A stretch of DNA of 64,000 nt from Serpentinimonas raichei. Its GTDB lineage: Bacteria > Pseudomonadota > Gammaproteobacteria > Burkholderiales > Burkholderiaceae_C. This document shows positions 45,193 through 54,761 of the stretch, in pieces. Location: the NCBI RefSeq assembly GCF_000828895.1, contig NZ_AP014568.1, positions 657,699-721,698 on the forward strand, given 5' to 3'. The position numbers and the translations under genes are program-made. The notes under the pieces were generated by a model. The model made no database searches. It saw only the letters and a list, made by a program, of their open reading frames with translations, and had not been told where the DNA came from. Every line of letters starts with the position of its first letter. Position 1 is the stretch's first letter.

Positions 45193-45223
45193 AGGCCAAG
45201 CGGCACCAGCTAGCCCAAGCGGC
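45191..45223. repeat. 14-bp direct repeat, 19-bp period, at the IS remnant edge
   Basis: CTAGGCCAAGCGGC (45191-45204) and CTAGCCCAAGCGGC (45210-45223) agree at 13 of 14 bases. They lie between the transposase remnant and the gdhA terminator hairpin. Confidence 0.7.
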
Positions 45224-45233
45224 TGGGGAACGG

Positions 45234-45256
45234 CGCGGCCTCAGGCCGAGGCCGCG
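45234..45256 (-). terminator. gdhA terminator hairpin
   Basis: CGCGGCCTC and GAGGCCGCG form a perfect 9-bp stem with a 5-nt loop, starting 7 bp after the gdhA stop on the minus strand. There is no clear U-tract, so it may be a processing or stability element rather than a classic intrinsic terminator. Confidence 0.5.
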
Positions 45257-45263
45257 AGCCGCC

Positions 45264-46607
45264 TCAGATCACGCCCTGGGCCAGCATGGCATCAGCCACC
45301 TTGACGAAGCCGGCCACGTTGGCCCCATCGACGTAGCTCACCGAGCCGTCGGCGCGCTGGCCATGGCGCACGCAGGCTTCGTGGATGCCGACCATGATGC
45401 CGTGCAGGCGCGCATCGACTTCCTCGCACGGCCAGCTCAGGCGCATGGCGTTTTGGCTCATCTCCAGCCCCGAGGTGGCGACGCCGCCGGCGTTGCTGGC
45501 CTTGCCCGGCGCGTACAGCACGCCTTGCTGCTCAAACAGCTTGACCGCTTCCATGGTGGTGGGCATGTTGGCGCCTTCGGCCACGCACTTGACCCCGTTT
45601 TGCAGCAGCAACCGGGCGTCGTCGGCGTCGAGCTCGTTTTGGGTCGCGCAGGGCAAGGCGATGTCAACCGGCACCGACCACGGGTTGCGCCCGGCTTCGA
45701 AGCGGGTGCCGGTGCGTTTTGCGTAGTCACTCACGCGGCCGTAGAGGTGGTTTTTGACTTCCATCAGCTCGGCCAGTTTGGCGCTGGTGAAGCCGTCTTC
45801 GTCGATCACGGTGCCGCTGGAGTCCGAAACGGTGACGACCTTGGCCCCGAGCGCCAGCGCTTTTTCGACCGCGTACTGCGCCACATTGCCCGAACCCGAG
45901 ACGCTCACGCGCAAGCCGTCGAAGCTCAGGCCGCGGCGCTTGAGCATTTCTTCGGCGAAATACACCGTGCCGTAGCCGGTGGCCTCGGGGCGGATGAGCG
46001 AGCCGCCAAAGGCCAGCCCCTTGCCGGTGAAGACGCAGTCGGCGCGGTTGGAGAGCTTTTTCATCATGCCGGCCATGAACCCAACTTCGCGTCCGCCCAC
46101 GCCGATGTCACCGGCGGGCACGTCGGTGTCGGAGCCGATGTGGCGAAACAGCTCGCTCATCAGCGCCTGGCAAAAGCGCATCACCTCGCCCGGGCTCTTG
46201 CCTTTGGGGTCGAAATCCGAGCCGCCTTTGCCGCCGCCCATGGGCAGGGTGGTGAGGGCGTTTTTGAAGGTCTGCTCGAAGGCCAGAAATTTGAGGATCG
46301 ACAGGTTGACCGAGGGGTGAAAGCGCATCCCGCCCTTGTAGGGGCCGATGGCCGAGCTGTGCTGGATGCGGTAGCCGCGGTTGACCTGCACATCGCCGTG
46401 GTCGTTGACCCAGCAGACGCGAAACATCAGCACGCGCTCGGGCTCGACCAAGCGATCGAGCAAGCCTTGCTCGGCGTATTTGGGGTGCTTTTGGATGAAG
46501 GGCCACAGGCTCTCGACCACCTCGGTCACGGCTTGCAAAAATTCGGGCTGACCCGGGTTGCGCTGGCTGACTTGGGCCAGAAAATCGTGCAGGGAAGCGT
46601 ATTTCAT
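45264..46607 (-). CDS. gdhA: NADP-specific glutamate dehydrogenase
   Basis: GdhA makes glutamate from 2-oxoglutarate and ammonia. The ATG at 46607 (MKYASLHDFLAQVSQRNPGQ) gives 447 residues, the same length as E. coli GdhA. The active-site region IGPYKGGMRFHPSVNLSILK and the family motif LPMGGGKGGSDFDPKGKS carry the substrate and catalytic lysines. GDIGVGGREVGFMAG, IRPEATGYG and the Rossmann region SGSGNVAQYAVEKA follow. In-frame codons upstream of the ATG are not homologous. Two NtrC-like sites lie 59-97 bp upstream, which fits nitrogen control. Confidence 0.95.
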   Translation of the reverse strand: MKYASLHDFLAQVSQRNPGQPEFLQAVTEVVESLWPFIQKHPKYAEQGLLDRLVEPERVLMFRVCWVNDHGDVQVNRGYRIQHSSAIGPYKGGMRFHPSVNLSILKFLAFEQTFKNALTTLPMGGGKGGSDFDPKGKSPGEVMRFCQALMSELFRHIGSDTDVPAGDIGVGGREVGFMAGMMKKLSNRADCVFTGKGLAFGGSLIRPEATGYGTVYFAEEMLKRRGLSFDGLRVSVSGSGNVAQYAVEKALALGAKVVTVSDSSGTVIDEDGFTSAKLAELMEVKNHLYGRVSDYAKRTGTRFEAGRNPWSVPVDIALPCATQNELDADDARLLLQNGVKCVAEGANMPTTMEAVKLFEQQGVLYAPGKASNAGGVATSGLEMSQNAMRLSWPCEEVDARLHGIMVGIHEACVRHGQRADGSVSYVDGANVAGFVKVADAMLAQGVI

Positions 46608-46665
46608 GACGGGATCGAGGGGGTGGAGGGTGGCGGAAAAGGTGGCAGGCAAAGGGCACTTATTT

Positions 46666-46704
46666 TGCACCAAACCGGGGGGCGTTTTGCACCGATTTGG
46701 CGCA
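46666..46704 (-). promoter_or_regulatory. Two NtrC-like sites upstream of gdhA
   Basis: TGCACC-N5-GGCGCA (46688-46704) is close to the NtrC consensus TGCACC-N5-GGTGCA. A second copy, TGCACC-N5-GGGGGG (46666-46682), lies 22 bp away and has a degenerate right half. Both share the lead TTTTGCACC. No clear sigma-54 promoter was found. Confidence 0.4.
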
Positions 46705-46754
46705 GAACAGGGGCCCAGAGGCCGGATTGGCTTTGATTTGGCGCAAGTTAGCCT

Positions 46755-46773
46755 AAAAAAAGGGCGCCGCCCT
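46755..46773 (-). terminator. Intrinsic terminator of mutL
   Basis: On the minus strand AGGGC-GGC-GCCCT is followed by a run of T, about 10 bp past the mutL stop. Stem plus seven T residues make a typical rho-independent terminator. Confidence 0.75.
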
Positions 46774-46782
46774 CCGGCCGTT

Positions 46783-48855
46783 TCAGCGCCCGCGCAAAAA
46801 CAGGGCGTCGAGCTCTTTGAGGCTCAACTGGCGCCAAGTCGGGCGGCCGTGGTTGCACTGGTCGCTGCGCTCGGTGGCTTCCATCTGGCGCAGCAGGGCG
46901 TTCATCTCGATTGCGCTCAGGCGCCGGTTGGCGCGCACCGCACCGTGGCAGGCCAGGGTGGCGAGCAGATCGTCGCGGGCGCGCTGCAGCAGGCGCGCGC
47001 CGCCGTGCTGCTCCAGCTCGGCCAACACGCCGCGCGCCAGCGCCACCGCGTCGCCCTGCGCCAGCGCAGCAGGCACGGCGCGCACTGCCAAGGTCTGGCG
47101 CGAAAAGGCTGTGATTTCGAGCCCGAGCCGCTGCAGCGCCTCTTGCTGCGCCTCGGCGGTGGCCAGTTCCAGTGCGGTGGCGGCAAAGGTGGCCGGAATC
47201 AGCAAAGGCTGGCTGGGCAGGGTGGCCGCGGCGCTGTCCCACTGGCCTTTCAGGCGCTCATAGACGATGCGCTCGTGCGCCGCGTGCATGTCCACCAGCA
47301 CCAGGCCGTGGCGGTTTTGCGCTAGGATGTAAACCCCGTGCAACTGGGCCAGTGCCTGGCCCAGGGGCCAGTCGGTGTCGGCGTCGGGTTCCAAGTGAGG
47401 GGGTGAAGTGGCGTAGGGGTGCACGCGCAGCTCCACGATTGGCGGCTGCGGCTGGTGTGCAGGCGCGGCTGGGCCGGGCCACAGCGCGGCCACATCGCTG
47501 GCGTGCCGACCCGCGCCCGACGCGCCCATTCTGCTGCTGGGTGCCGCCTGGGGCGATGCCCCGTACCCCCAAGGCGCAGCCTGCGTGGCCAGCCCGAGGC
47601 GCATTTGTGTGCTGTGCGCCGGAGTTTCCGGGGTGCTGCCTTGAAACGAATCCGCTAGGCTGGCACCCGCAGAGGCGGACGGCTGCACGGGTGCTGCGTT
47701 CAAGAGCCCCGCGCGCGGAGCCGCCAGCACTTGCTCCAGCGCCCGGCGCACCGCCTGGTGCACCGCACGGCCGTCGCGAAAGCGCACCTCGATCTTGCTC
47801 GGGTGCACGTTCACATCGACGCGCGCCGGGTCCAGCTCCAGCAGCAGCACGTAGACCGGCTGGCGCTGGCCGTGCAGCACATCTTCGTAGGCGCTGCGCA
47901 CGGCGTGGGCTATCACCTTGTCGCGCACGAAGCGACCGTTGACGTAGCTGTATTGCTGGTCGGCGCGGGCGCGCGCCAGCTGCGCCAGTCCGGCCCGGCC
48001 CCAGACGCGCAAGCCCTCGCCCAGCCAATCGAAGGCCAGGCTGTGCGCCAGAAAATCTTCGCCCAATACATCGGCCATGCGCTGCGCCAAGGCGGCGCTC
48101 GCGGGGCCGTTCATGGGGCTGCTGTGGGCCGCAGCAGCCGCAACAGAGGGATCGGCAGCCGCAGCCGCATGGTCCGGCTGGACAGCCGCCGCTGCCAAGG
48201 GCGCAGCCCGCCACTGCTCGACCAGCCTGCCCTCGTGCCAGATGGCAAAGCCCACGTCGGGCCGCGCCAGCGCGTGGCGGCGCACCGCCTCGACGCAGTG
48301 CGCCAGCTCGGTGGCATCGCTCTTGAGGAACTTGCGCCGCGCCGGGGTGGCGTAAAACAGCTCGCGCACCTCGACCGTGGTGCCGACGCTGCGCGCCGCC
48401 GGTTGCAGCTCGCCGGTGCGCCCGTGCAGCAGCCAGCCGTGCGCTTCGCGGGCCTCGGCGCTGCGCGAGAGCAGGCTGAGTTCAGCAATCGAGTCGATCG
48501 CCGCCAGCGCCTCGCCCCGAAAGCCCATGGTGGCCACGGTTTCGAGCTCGGCCAGATCCCGCACCTTGCTGGTGGCGTGGCGCTTGAGCGCCAGCGCGAG
48601 TTCTTCGCGGGCTACGCCGCAGCCGTCGTCTTCGAGTGCGATCAGGCGCACGCCGCCAGCGCTCAGGCGCAGCGTGAGCTGGCGCGCCCCGGCGTCGAGC
48701 GCGTTGTCGATCAGTTCGCGCACCACCGAGGCCGGGCGCTCGACCACTTCGCCGGCGGCGATCTGGCTGATGAGCGCATCGGGCAACTCGCGGATCGGTC
48801 GCCGCGGTTGCATGGGGTGTGGGCTGGGGGCGGTGGCTGGGGCGGCTTGGGTCAC
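46783..48855 (-). CDS. mutL: DNA mismatch repair protein MutL
   Basis: MutL couples MutS mismatch recognition to strand removal. The 690-residue product has the GHKL ATPase N-terminus (IAAGEVVERPASVVRELIDN, DDGCGV, TMGFRGEALAAI), a Pro/Ala-rich linker (about residues 380-470) and a C-terminal dimerisation domain. The latter carries an endonuclease-type motif, DMHAAHERIVYE, with ACHGAVRANR and CNHGRP, as expected in bacteria lacking MutH. The start is the GTG at 48855, preceded by TACAAT 6 nt away and no Shine-Dalgarno; ATG 48813 is an alternative. A terminator follows the stop. Confidence 0.95.
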   Translation of the reverse strand: MTQAAPATAPSPHPMQPRRPIRELPDALISQIAAGEVVERPASVVRELIDNALDAGARQLTLRLSAGGVRLIALEDDGCGVAREELALALKRHATSKVRDLAELETVATMGFRGEALAAIDSIAELSLLSRSAEAREAHGWLLHGRTGELQPAARSVGTTVEVRELFYATPARRKFLKSDATELAHCVEAVRRHALARPDVGFAIWHEGRLVEQWRAAPLAAAAVQPDHAAAAADPSVAAAAAHSSPMNGPASAALAQRMADVLGEDFLAHSLAFDWLGEGLRVWGRAGLAQLARARADQQYSYVNGRFVRDKVIAHAVRSAYEDVLHGQRQPVYVLLLELDPARVDVNVHPSKIEVRFRDGRAVHQAVRRALEQVLAAPRAGLLNAAPVQPSASAGASLADSFQGSTPETPAHSTQMRLGLATQAAPWGYGASPQAAPSSRMGASGAGRHASDVAALWPGPAAPAHQPQPPIVELRVHPYATSPPHLEPDADTDWPLGQALAQLHGVYILAQNRHGLVLVDMHAAHERIVYERLKGQWDSAAATLPSQPLLIPATFAATALELATAEAQQEALQRLGLEITAFSRQTLAVRAVPAALAQGDAVALARGVLAELEQHGGARLLQRARDDLLATLACHGAVRANRRLSAIEMNALLRQMEATERSDQCNHGRPTWRQLSLKELDALFLRGR

Positions 48856-48861
48856 GCAGCC

Positions 48862-48867
48862 ATTGTA
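48862..48867 (-). promoter_or_regulatory. -10 box 6 nt before the mutL GTG; probable leaderless start
   Basis: TACAAT on the minus strand ends 6 nt before the GTG at 48855. The same hexamer and spacing occur at the efflux operon start (14965). Confidence 0.45.
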
Positions 48868-48877
48868 GGGCGCGGCT

Positions 48878-49207
48878 TTAAGCGGCGGGCGCCACCACCA
48901 CGGCGGTGCCGCTGGCCGAAACCATCAGCATGCCATTGCCCTGACCCATGACCTCGTAGTCCAGATCGACCCCGACGACGGCGTTGGCACCCAGTTCTTG
49001 GGCGCGTTGCTGCAGTTCGGTCAAGGCGATGTCGCGCGCTTTTTGCAGCTCCCGCTCATAGGTGGCGGAGCGGCCACCCACCAGATCGCGGATGCCGGCA
49101 AACAGGTCTTTGAACACGTTGGCGCCCAGAATCGCTTCCCCCGTCACCACGCCGCAGTAGCGGGTGATGCGTTGGCCTTCGATGTTCGGGGTGGTGGTGA
49201 CGATCAT
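48878..49207 (-). CDS. YbjQ family (UPF0145) heavy-metal-binding-domain protein
   Basis: This is a 109-residue protein of the YbjQ/UPF0145 family, which forms small oligomeric beta-alpha proteins of unknown role (Pfam name: putative heavy-metal-binding domain). Visible signatures are the N-terminal [20 protein letters not shown], then [19 protein letters not shown] and the C-terminal [15 protein letters not shown] strong AGGAG lies before the ATG. It sits 22 bp upstream of the mutL start and probably has its own promoter in the 222-bp gap shared with hisZ. Confidence 0.88.
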   Translation of the reverse strand: MIVTTTPNIEGQRITRYCGVVTGEAILGANVFKDLFAGIRDLVGGRSATYERELQKARDIALTELQQRAQELGANAVVGVDLDYEVMGQGNGMLMVSASGTAVVVAPAA

Positions 49208-49246
49208 GCTAGGACTCCTGTGGGTGCACCCGGCCAGCGCAGGCGC

Positions 49247-49270
49247 GGGTGGGGGTGGGGGTGGGGGTGG
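49247..49270 (+). repeat. GGGT(GGGGGT)3GG tract, G-quadruplex motif
   Basis: Three perfect GGGGGT units flanked by GGGT and GG give at least four G-runs of three or more separated by single T. The tract lies in the gap between the YbjQ-family gene and hisZ, 40 bp upstream of the former's start on its template-complement side. Confidence 0.85.
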
Positions 49271-49393
49271 ATGCAGTCAGCGGCATTATGGCCCGGCTCG
49301 AGCAGGCCAACAAGCAAGCAGGCAAGGGCGGCGGCGCAAGCGGCATGTTGGTGGGGGCGCCCTTGAAATCGGGCCCTCGTTTGGCCTTGCCAG

Positions 49394-49399
49394 TAAAAT
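49394..49399 (+). promoter_or_regulatory. Predicted hisZ -10 box
   Basis: TAAAAT lies 30 bp before the hisZ ATG. No good -35 is visible at the correct distance. The rest of the 222-bp gap holds the G-rich tract and an unconvincing 40-codon frame (49288-49410). Confidence 0.35.
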
Positions 49400-49429
49400 C
49401 ACCCTTTTGACTGTCCGAGTTCCCATCCC

Positions 49430-52097
<2,668 letters not shown>

Positions 52098-52099
52098 GC

Positions 52100-53347
52100 A
52101 TGGTGCAGCCCCGGCCTGAGGAGCCGGATCAGTCTGGTGCCAGTGCCCTGCAACCGGCCAGCGCGCTCATCCACCACCCCTACCAGCCGCCGCCGGGCTT
52201 TGATGTCCTACCGCCGGGGGTGTTCAAGGCCTCGACGGTGTTTTTCCCCAACGTGGCGGCGCTGCGTGCGCGCCAGTGGAAAGACAAATCGGGCTACACC
52301 TACGGCCTGCACGGCACCCCCACCACCTTCACGCTGGAGGAGCGCATCGCCAGTCTGGAGGGCGGCGCGCACTGCCTGCTGTGCCCGAGCGGGCTGGCGG
52401 CGCTGGCGCTGGTGAACCTGGCTTGCTTGCAAGCCGGCGACGAGGTGCTGCTGCCCGACAACGCCTACGGCCCCAGCAAAGAGCTGGTGCGCGCCGAGTT
52501 GCAGTCCTGGGGCATCGCGCACCGCATTTACGACCCGATGCAACCGACCGATCTGGAGGCGCAGATCGGCCCCGCTACGCGCCTGGTCTGGCTCGAAGTG
52601 CCGGGGTCGGTCACGCTCGAATACCCCGACCTGCCAGCCCTGATGCGGGTGCTGCAAGCCGCCAACGTGGGCCGGTCGCGCCCGATTGTGAGCGCGCTCG
52701 ACCACACCTGGGGCGCAGGCATCGCCTTTTGCGGCTTCGATTTTGGCGTCGATGTGGTGCTGCAAGCGCTCACCAAATACCCCAGCGGCGGCGCCGACGT
52801 GCTGATGGGCTCGGTGGTCACGCGCGACGCCGCGCTGCACCAGCGCCTGCTGCACACCCACATGCGCCTGGGGCTGGGGGTGGGGGCCAACGACGCCGAA
52901 CTGGTGCTGCGCGGCCTGCACACCTTGCACCTGCGCTACCACGCCCAAGACGCCAGCACGCGCGCGCTGGCGCACTGGATGCAGCAGCAGCGCGGGGTGG
53001 CCCAGGTTTGGCACCCGGCGCTGCCCGGCTCGCCCGGTCACGCGCACTGGCAGCGCGACGCCCGTGCCGCCGCCTGCCTGTTCACGGTGCTGTGGCAGCC
53101 GCACATCCGGCCCGAGCAGATCGACGCCTTTTGCGACCGGCTGCGCCTATTTCGGATTGGCTACAGCTGGGGCGGCCCCATCAGCCTGTGCATGCCCTAC
53201 GACATGCCGGCCATGCGCAACAGCCCTTGGCCGCAAACCCCACAAGCGGCCTACGGCCCGCGCCTGGTGCGGCTGGCGGTGGGCCTAGAGGCGCAGCCCG
53301 ACTTGCAAGCCGATCTGGCGCAGGCGCTGGCGGCGCTGGACGACTAA
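52100..53347 (+). CDS. metC: Cystathionine beta-lyase (PLP-dependent)
   Basis: This is a 415-residue enzyme of the Cys/Met-metabolism PLP family that cleaves cystathionine to homocysteine, pyruvate and ammonia. The PLP lysine is Lys226 in ALTKYPSGGADVLMG. Substrate and cofactor residues are seen in YTYGLHGTPTTFTLEERIAS and CLLCPSGLAALALVNLACLQ. IVSALDHTWGAGIAFCGFDF holds the Asp that binds the PLP ring, and SWGGPISLCMPYDMP holds the late family motif. It starts 2 bp after purA. Its stop overlaps that of the convergent esterase gene in CTAA. A cystathionine gamma-synthase-like specificity cannot be fully excluded. Confidence 0.87.
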   Translation: MVQPRPEEPDQSGASALQPASALIHHPYQPPPGFDVLPPGVFKASTVFFPNVAALRARQWKDKSGYTYGLHGTPTTFTLEERIASLEGGAHCLLCPSGLAALALVNLACLQAGDEVLLPDNAYGPSKELVRAELQSWGIAHRIYDPMQPTDLEAQIGPATRLVWLEVPGSVTLEYPDLPALMRVLQAANVGRSRPIVSALDHTWGAGIAFCGFDFGVDVVLQALTKYPSGGADVLMGSVVTRDAALHQRLLHTHMRLGLGVGANDAELVLRGLHTLHLRYHAQDASTRALAHWMQQQRGVAQVWHPALPGSPGHAHWQRDARAAACLFTVLWQPHIRPEQIDAFCDRLRLFRIGYSWGGPISLCMPYDMPAMRNSPWPQTPQAAYGPRLVRLAVGLEAQPDLQADLAQALAALDD

Positions 53348-54027
53348 AGCAGCGGGCGCAAGTGCGGCCAGACCTGCTCCAGAATGATAGGTTGCGCCGC
53401 CTCATTGGGGTGGATGCCGTCGCTCTGAAACAGCTCGGTCGGGTCGGCCCGGTCGGCCACGCCCTCGAGCATGAACAGCATCAGCGCGGCCTGTTCGGCT
53501 TGCGCGATGTCGGTGAACAGCCGCCGAAAATCCTGCCGGAAGCGCTCGCCAAAGTTGGGCGGCACGTCGATGCCCAGCAGCAGCACCCGGGCTCCGGCGG
53601 CGCGGCTTTCGCGTGCGATGGCGCGCAGGTTGTCGCTGGTTTGCGTCAGCGGCAGACCGCGCAGGGCGTCGTTGGCCCCCAGGGCGATCACCACCACCGC
53701 CGGCTGGTGCGTGCGCAGCAATGCCGGCAGGCGCGAGCGCCCGCCGGCCGTGGTCTCGCCGCCGATGCTGGCGTTGAACACCTGCATGGAGCGGCCCTCG
53801 CTGGCCAGCCGCTGCTGCAGCAGCGCGACCCAGCCGCTGCCCCGGCGCAGCCCGAACTCGGCGCTGAGCGAATCGCCCAGCACCAGCAGCTTGGGTGCGG
53901 CGGGGGCGTTGGCGGCCGCAGCCGGGTTGGCGTGCGCCACAATCGGTGCCAGCGATAGCCCCAAGGCAGCGGCCGCGGCGGCGCAGGCGTTAAAGTGGCG
54001 GCGGTTCCAAACTAAAGGCGGTTTCAT
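53344..54027 (-). CDS. tesA: SGNH-type lysophospholipase/arylesterase TesA-like
   Basis: This 227-residue secreted hydrolase has an N-terminal signal peptide (RRHFNACAAAAAALGLSLAP, cleavage after AHA). The SGNH blocks are intact: block I LGDSLSAEFGLRRG with the catalytic Ser, block II Gly in NASIGGETTAGG, block III GANDALRG with Asn, and block V DGIHPNEAAQ with Asp and His. The related E. coli TesA is a periplasmic thioesterase I/lysophospholipase L1. Its ATG shares the palindrome CATG with the ATG of the divergent ABC ATPase gene, as in the tesA/ybbA arrangement. Confidence 0.9.
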   Translation of the reverse strand: MKPPLVWNRRHFNACAAAAAALGLSLAPIVAHANPAAAANAPAAPKLLVLGDSLSAEFGLRRGSGWVALLQQRLASEGRSMQVFNASIGGETTAGGRSRLPALLRTHQPAVVVIALGANDALRGLPLTQTSDNLRAIARESRAAGARVLLLGIDVPPNFGERFRQDFRRLFTDIAQAEQAALMLFMLEGVADRADPTELFQSDGIHPNEAAQPIILEQVWPHLRPLL

Positions 54028-54715
54028 GGCAGATGCAGTGGTAGCGGTACAGGGCTTGAGCAAATCGGTGACGGACTCCGGCGGCGTGCTCGACATTTTG
54101 TGCGACATTGATTTTGAGTTGCAACGCGGGCAGACGGTGGCCATCGTTGGGGCCTCGGGGTCGGGCAAGAGCACCTTGTTGGCGCTCATGGCTGGGTTGG
54201 ATACGCCCACCCGGGGCACGGTTCGCATCGACGGAACCGATATTTTCGCACTCAATGAAGACCAGCGTGCGGCGCTGCGCGCGCACAAGGTGGGTTTCGT
54301 GTTTCAGAGCTTTCAGTTGCTCGGCAACCTGACGGCGCTGGAAAACGTGATGCTGCCGCTGGAGCTGGCCGGACGGCGCGACGCCCGCGCGGCCGCCACA
54401 CAATTGTTGCAGCGCGTGGGCCTAGGGCAGCGTCTGGGGCACTACCCCAAGCTGCTCTCGGGCGGCGAGCAGCAACGGGTGGCGCTGGCACGCGCCTTCG
54501 TGGTGCAGCCGGCGCTGCTGCTGGCCGACGAGCCCACCGGCAGCCTCGACTTTGCCACCGGCGCGCGCGTGATGGAGCTGATGTTCGAGCTCAACCGCGA
54601 GCAGGGCACCACGCTGGTGCTGGTCACGCACGACCGCGCCATTGCGCAGCGCTGCCAGCGCCTGATCACGGTCGAGGCCGGTCGGGCGCTCGAGGTGGCC
54701 GAGGCACCGGCCTAG
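54026..54715 (+). CDS. ABC transporter ATP-binding protein, YbbA/LolD-like
   Basis: This 229-residue ATPase of the MacB/LolD/YbbA class has Walker A GASGSGKST (near residue 41), Q-loop VGFVFQSFQLLGNLTALENV, signature LSGGEQQRVALARAF, Walker B LLLADEPTGSLD and the switch His in LVTHDRA. It is divergent from tesA and corresponds by position to E. coli ybbA. The expected permease ybbP is not downstream; rlmB follows after 46 bp. The partner is either encoded elsewhere or absent. Confidence 0.88.
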   Translation: MADAVVAVQGLSKSVTDSGGVLDILCDIDFELQRGQTVAIVGASGSGKSTLLALMAGLDTPTRGTVRIDGTDIFALNEDQRAALRAHKVGFVFQSFQLLGNLTALENVMLPLELAGRRDARAAATQLLQRVGLGQRLGHYPKLLSGGEQQRVALARAFVVQPALLLADEPTGSLDFATGARVMELMFELNREQGTTLVLVTHDRAIAQRCQRLITVEAGRALEVAEAPA

Positions 54716-54738
54716 GGTGCACGACCTAGGGTGCAGGA
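54711..54738. repeat. 14-bp tandem duplication after the ABC ATPase gene
   Basis: CCTAGGGTGCACGA and CCTAGGGTGCAGGA lie in tandem (13 of 14 identical). The first copy includes the ATPase stop codon TAG. Confidence 0.85.
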
Positions 54739-54747
54739 TGGGTGGCG

Positions 54748-54753
54748 GATAAT
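54748..54753 (+). promoter_or_regulatory. -10-like box 8 nt before rlmB
   Basis: GATAAT ends 8 nt before the rlmB ATG. No Shine-Dalgarno lies between, so a leaderless transcript is likely. Confidence 0.4.
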
Positions 54754-54761
54754 CGGTCCCC

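Noticed and set aside
44868..45206. 112-codon frame overlapping the transposase relic
   Set aside because: It is a +1 shadow of the IS4 fragment; only the 44638-45190 reading shows transposase motifs.
49288..49410. 40-codon ORF (MARLEQANKQAGKGG...) upstream of hisZ
   Set aside because: No ribosome-binding site, overlaps the likely hisZ -10, and no family resemblance. Length is within chance at this GC content.
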